A stretch of DNA of 64,000 nucleotides, taken from Streptomyces spinoverrucosus (GTDB taxonomy: Bacteria; Actinomycetota; Actinomycetes; Streptomycetales; Streptomycetaceae). The stretch lies in NCBI RefSeq assembly GCF_006539505.1, contig NZ_BJND01000007.1:62001-126000 (forward strand). The letters are read 5' to 3'. The notes under the pieces were generated by a model that did not search any database, had not been told where the DNA came from, and saw only the letters and a list, made by a program, of their open reading frames with translations. Positions 62,189 to 64,000 of the stretch are shown one piece after another (the stretch's first letter is position 1; every line of letters begins with the position of its first letter). The translations under genes and the position numbers were made by a program.

Positions 62189-63676
62189 ATGAGCCCAGAC
62201 GTCGACCTCACCGCCCCGAAACCCGGCCGCCACGCCCTGCGCGACCGGCTGCTCGCACTGGACTACCGGCTGTTCGAGTTCGCCGCCGTACGGAACTGGC
62301 CGGCCGCCGAACCCGTCCTGCCTCGGCTGAGCCGCAGCGCGAACCACGGTCTGCTGTGGTTCGCGACCGCCGGCGTCATCGCGGCGAGCCGCACCCCGAG
62401 GGGCCGCCGGGCCGCCGCACGCGGTGTGGCCTCCCTCGCCCTGGCCTCGGCCACCATCAACACCCTCGGCAAGCGCAGCGTGCGCCGCCCCCGCCCGGTC
62501 CTCGACCCGGTGCCGGCCGTCCGCCATCTGAAGCGACAGCCGATCACCACGTCCTTCCCGTCCGGCCACTCCGCCTCCGCCGCGGCCTTCGCGACCGGCG
62601 TGGCCATGGAGTCCCCCACCTGGGGTGCCGTTGTAGCCCCGGTCGCGTTCTCGGTGGCGATGTCGCGCGTCTACACCGGCGTCCACTTCCCCAGCGACGT
62701 GCTGGCGGGCGCGGCCCTCGGCGTGGGTGCCGCGTTCGCCGTTCGAGGGCTGGTGCCGACCCGCGACCAGGTCACGCTGCCGCCCCGGCCGCGCGCCGAC
62801 GCCCCGGCGCTGCCCGAGGGCGAGGGGCTGGTTGTCGTCGCCAACACGGCGGCGGGCAGCTCCGACCGGGTGCGGGCGCTGCGGGACGCGCTGCCCCGGG
62901 CGGAGGTCGTCGAGTGCGTGCCGGAGGACATGCCGGACGAGTTGGAGAAGGCGGCCGCCCGGGCCCGGGTGCTCGGCGTGTGCGGGGGCGACGGCACGGT
63001 GAACGCGGCCGCCGAGATCGCCGTGCGCCGCCGTCTGCCGCTCGCCGTGCTGCCCGGCGGCACCCTGAACCACTTCGCCCACGACCTCGGCGTGGAGGAC
63101 GTCCGGGCGCTGGGCCGGGCCGTCCAGCAGGGCGACGCGGTCCGCGTCGACGTGGGCCTCTTCGTGTGCGGCGAGAAGCAGGGCGTCTTCGTCAATACGT
63201 GCAGCCTGGGCGTCTATCCGGAGCTGGTGCGCGAGCGGGACCGCTGGTCGCACCGGATCGGCAGCTGGCCCGCCGGGGTGCTCGCGGCGCTGCGTGTCCT
63301 GCGCGCCGACCGGCATCCACTGGAGGCCGAACTGGGCGGCAGGGCAAGGCCGTTGTGGCTGCTGTTCGCCGGGAACGGCACCTACCACCGGATGGGGCTC
63401 GCACCGGCCCGCCGCAAGGACCTCGCGGACGGCCAGCTCGACGTACGGGTCGTGCACGGCGGACGGCGGCCCGCGCTGCGGCTGCTCGCCGCCGCCCTCG
63501 CCGGTCCGCTGACCCGCTCCCCCGCCCACGCGGCCGTCCAGGTCCGCCGGTTGCGGCTGTCCGGCGTCGCCCCGGGCACGCTCCTCGCCTACGACGGTGA
63601 GGTCATCGAGGTGGCGGGCGAGGTGACGCTGCAGAAGGTACCGGAGGCGCTGGTGGTGTACCGCCCGCTTCCCTGA
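62189..63676 (+). CDS. PAP2 phosphatase / diacylglycerol kinase-like fusion
   Basis: A 495-residue fusion. The N-terminal PAP2 domain has KRSVRRPRP, PSGHSASAAAFATG and SRVYTGVHFPSDVLAG, the phosphatase triplet of lipid phosphate phosphatases, with membrane helices. The C-terminal half is a DAGK_cat-type lipid kinase (VVVANTAAGSSDRVRAL, then VCGGDGTVNAAAEIA and VLPGGTLNHFAHDLG). Both activities act on polar lipids, so the protein may interconvert or recycle phosphatidic acid or diacylglycerol. ATG 62189. Confidence 0.9.
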   Translation: MSPDVDLTAPKPGRHALRDRLLALDYRLFEFAAVRNWPAAEPVLPRLSRSANHGLLWFATAGVIAASRTPRGRRAAARGVASLALASATINTLGKRSVRRPRPVLDPVPAVRHLKRQPITTSFPSGHSASAAAFATGVAMESPTWGAVVAPVAFSVAMSRVYTGVHFPSDVLAGAALGVGAAFAVRGLVPTRDQVTLPPRPRADAPALPEGEGLVVVANTAAGSSDRVRALRDALPRAEVVECVPEDMPDELEKAAARARVLGVCGGDGTVNAAAEIAVRRRLPLAVLPGGTLNHFAHDLGVEDVRALGRAVQQGDAVRVDVGLFVCGEKQGVFVNTCSLGVYPELVRERDRWSHRIGSWPAGVLAALRVLRADRHPLEAELGGRARPLWLLFAGNGTYHRMGLAPARRKDLADGQLDVRVVHGGRRPALRLLAAALAGPLTRSPAHAAVQVRRLRLSGVAPGTLLAYDGEVIEVAGEVTLQKVPEALVVYRPLP

Positions 63677-63785
63677 TGCAAGCTGACACCCCGTCAGTCC
63701 ATATGGCAGAACCATCTGTCTCATCATTCGGCCGACGCGTACGGTGGCGGAGGACGCCGACCGGTCGGACAAAAGGGGTACCGCC

Positions 63786-64000
63786 ATGCCGAAAGCGCAG
63801 GAGACCGCCGTCTACACGCACGGGCACCACGAGTCCGTGCTGCGTTCGCACACCTGGCGGACCGCCGCCAACTCGGCGGCCTACCTCCTCGGCTCGCTGA
63901 AGCCGCACATGCGGATCCTGGACATCGGCTGCGGGCCCGGCACGATCACCGCCGATCTGGCCGCGCTGGTCCCGGACGGGCACGTCACCGGCGTCGACCG
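63786..64000 (+). CDS. Class I SAM-dependent methyltransferase (N-terminal part, runs off window end)
   Basis: The visible 71 residues read MPKAQETAVYTHGHHESVLR, then a motif I region ILDIGCGPGTITADLA and VTGVD, typical of UbiE/Methyltransf_25 proteins. The rest lies outside the window. A small inverted repeat CTGAC/GTCAG (63683-63697) lies about 90 bases upstream of the start and may be a regulatory site. Confidence 0.8.
   Translation, partial: MPKAQETAVYTHGHHESVLRSHTWRTAANSAAYLLGSLKPHMRILDIGCGPGTITADLAALVPDGHVTGVD

Overview
The window is high-GC actinobacterial DNA. GTG and TTG starts, ATGA and GTGA stop/start overlaps, a cellulase cluster with candidate CebR boxes, paired XRE-type regulators, a DUF574 methyltransferase, a SigB/SigF-family sigma factor and short intergenic repeats ending GTTCCCCGCGCCCCT all point to a Streptomyces chromosome. 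I see no rRNA, tRNA, CRISPR array, phage or complete insertion sequence. One MITE-like element lies at 13423-13604.

Layout. (1) 1-8012: a formate dehydrogenase locus. A divergent OFA-family transporter with its small partner subunit faces an operon of a PanE-like reductase, the molybdopterin catalytic subunit, a fused NuoE/NuoF-type diaphorase, an iron-sulfur subunit and FdhD. The alpha subunit is split: its N-terminal Fe-S module is encoded two genes downstream of its catalytic module. (2) 8323-13422: a secreted sialidase, a secreted propeller-like protein, and a bile-acid-symporter-type transporter with a divergent LysR regulator whose stop codon carries the MITE. (3) 13858-23586: a long-chain acyl-CoA ligase, an aldo/keto reductase, a large HTH/nSTAND/WD40-type protein with an in-frame 39-bp minisatellite, a GT39-like membrane protein, a His-rich methyltransferase and a PhyH-type oxygenase. 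(4) 23607-34774: a plant cell wall cluster with GH6, GH5, GH48 and GH74 enzymes, all carrying CBM2, plus a PL11 rhamnogalacturonan lyase. A perfect candidate CebR palindrome lies in the divergent GH5/GH48 promoter region.

(5) 34815-40434: a WYL regulator with a perfect palindrome over its start, a decayed gene, a methyltransferase, a pterin dehydratase, two XRE regulators and a DUF574 methyltransferase. (6) 40845-53563: a second-type DnaK with an imperfect HAIR operator, an OsmC peroxidase, a MoxR-ATPase/VWA-metallopeptidase pair, a membrane alkaline-phosphatase-fold protein, a degenerate resolvase-like protein, an MBL hydrolase coupled to a DedA protein, another MBL hydrolase, an aminotransferase-fold protein without the PLP lysine, and a small secreted anchored protein. 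(7) 53767-59755: a stress-type island with a SigB/F-family sigma factor, a TPP-dependent pyruvate oxidase-like enzyme, DUF2795, CBS, PfpI and DUF6158 proteins and a baeRF-type release-factor homologue. (8) 59766-64000: an ABC-F protein, a histidine phosphatase, a PAP2/diacylglycerol-kinase fusion and the start of a methyltransferase.

Functional themes are formate oxidation coupled to NAD+, cellulose/xyloglucan/pectin depolymerisation under probable cellobiose control, and general stress defence. Family assignments come from reading motifs in the translated sequence. No database search was possible.
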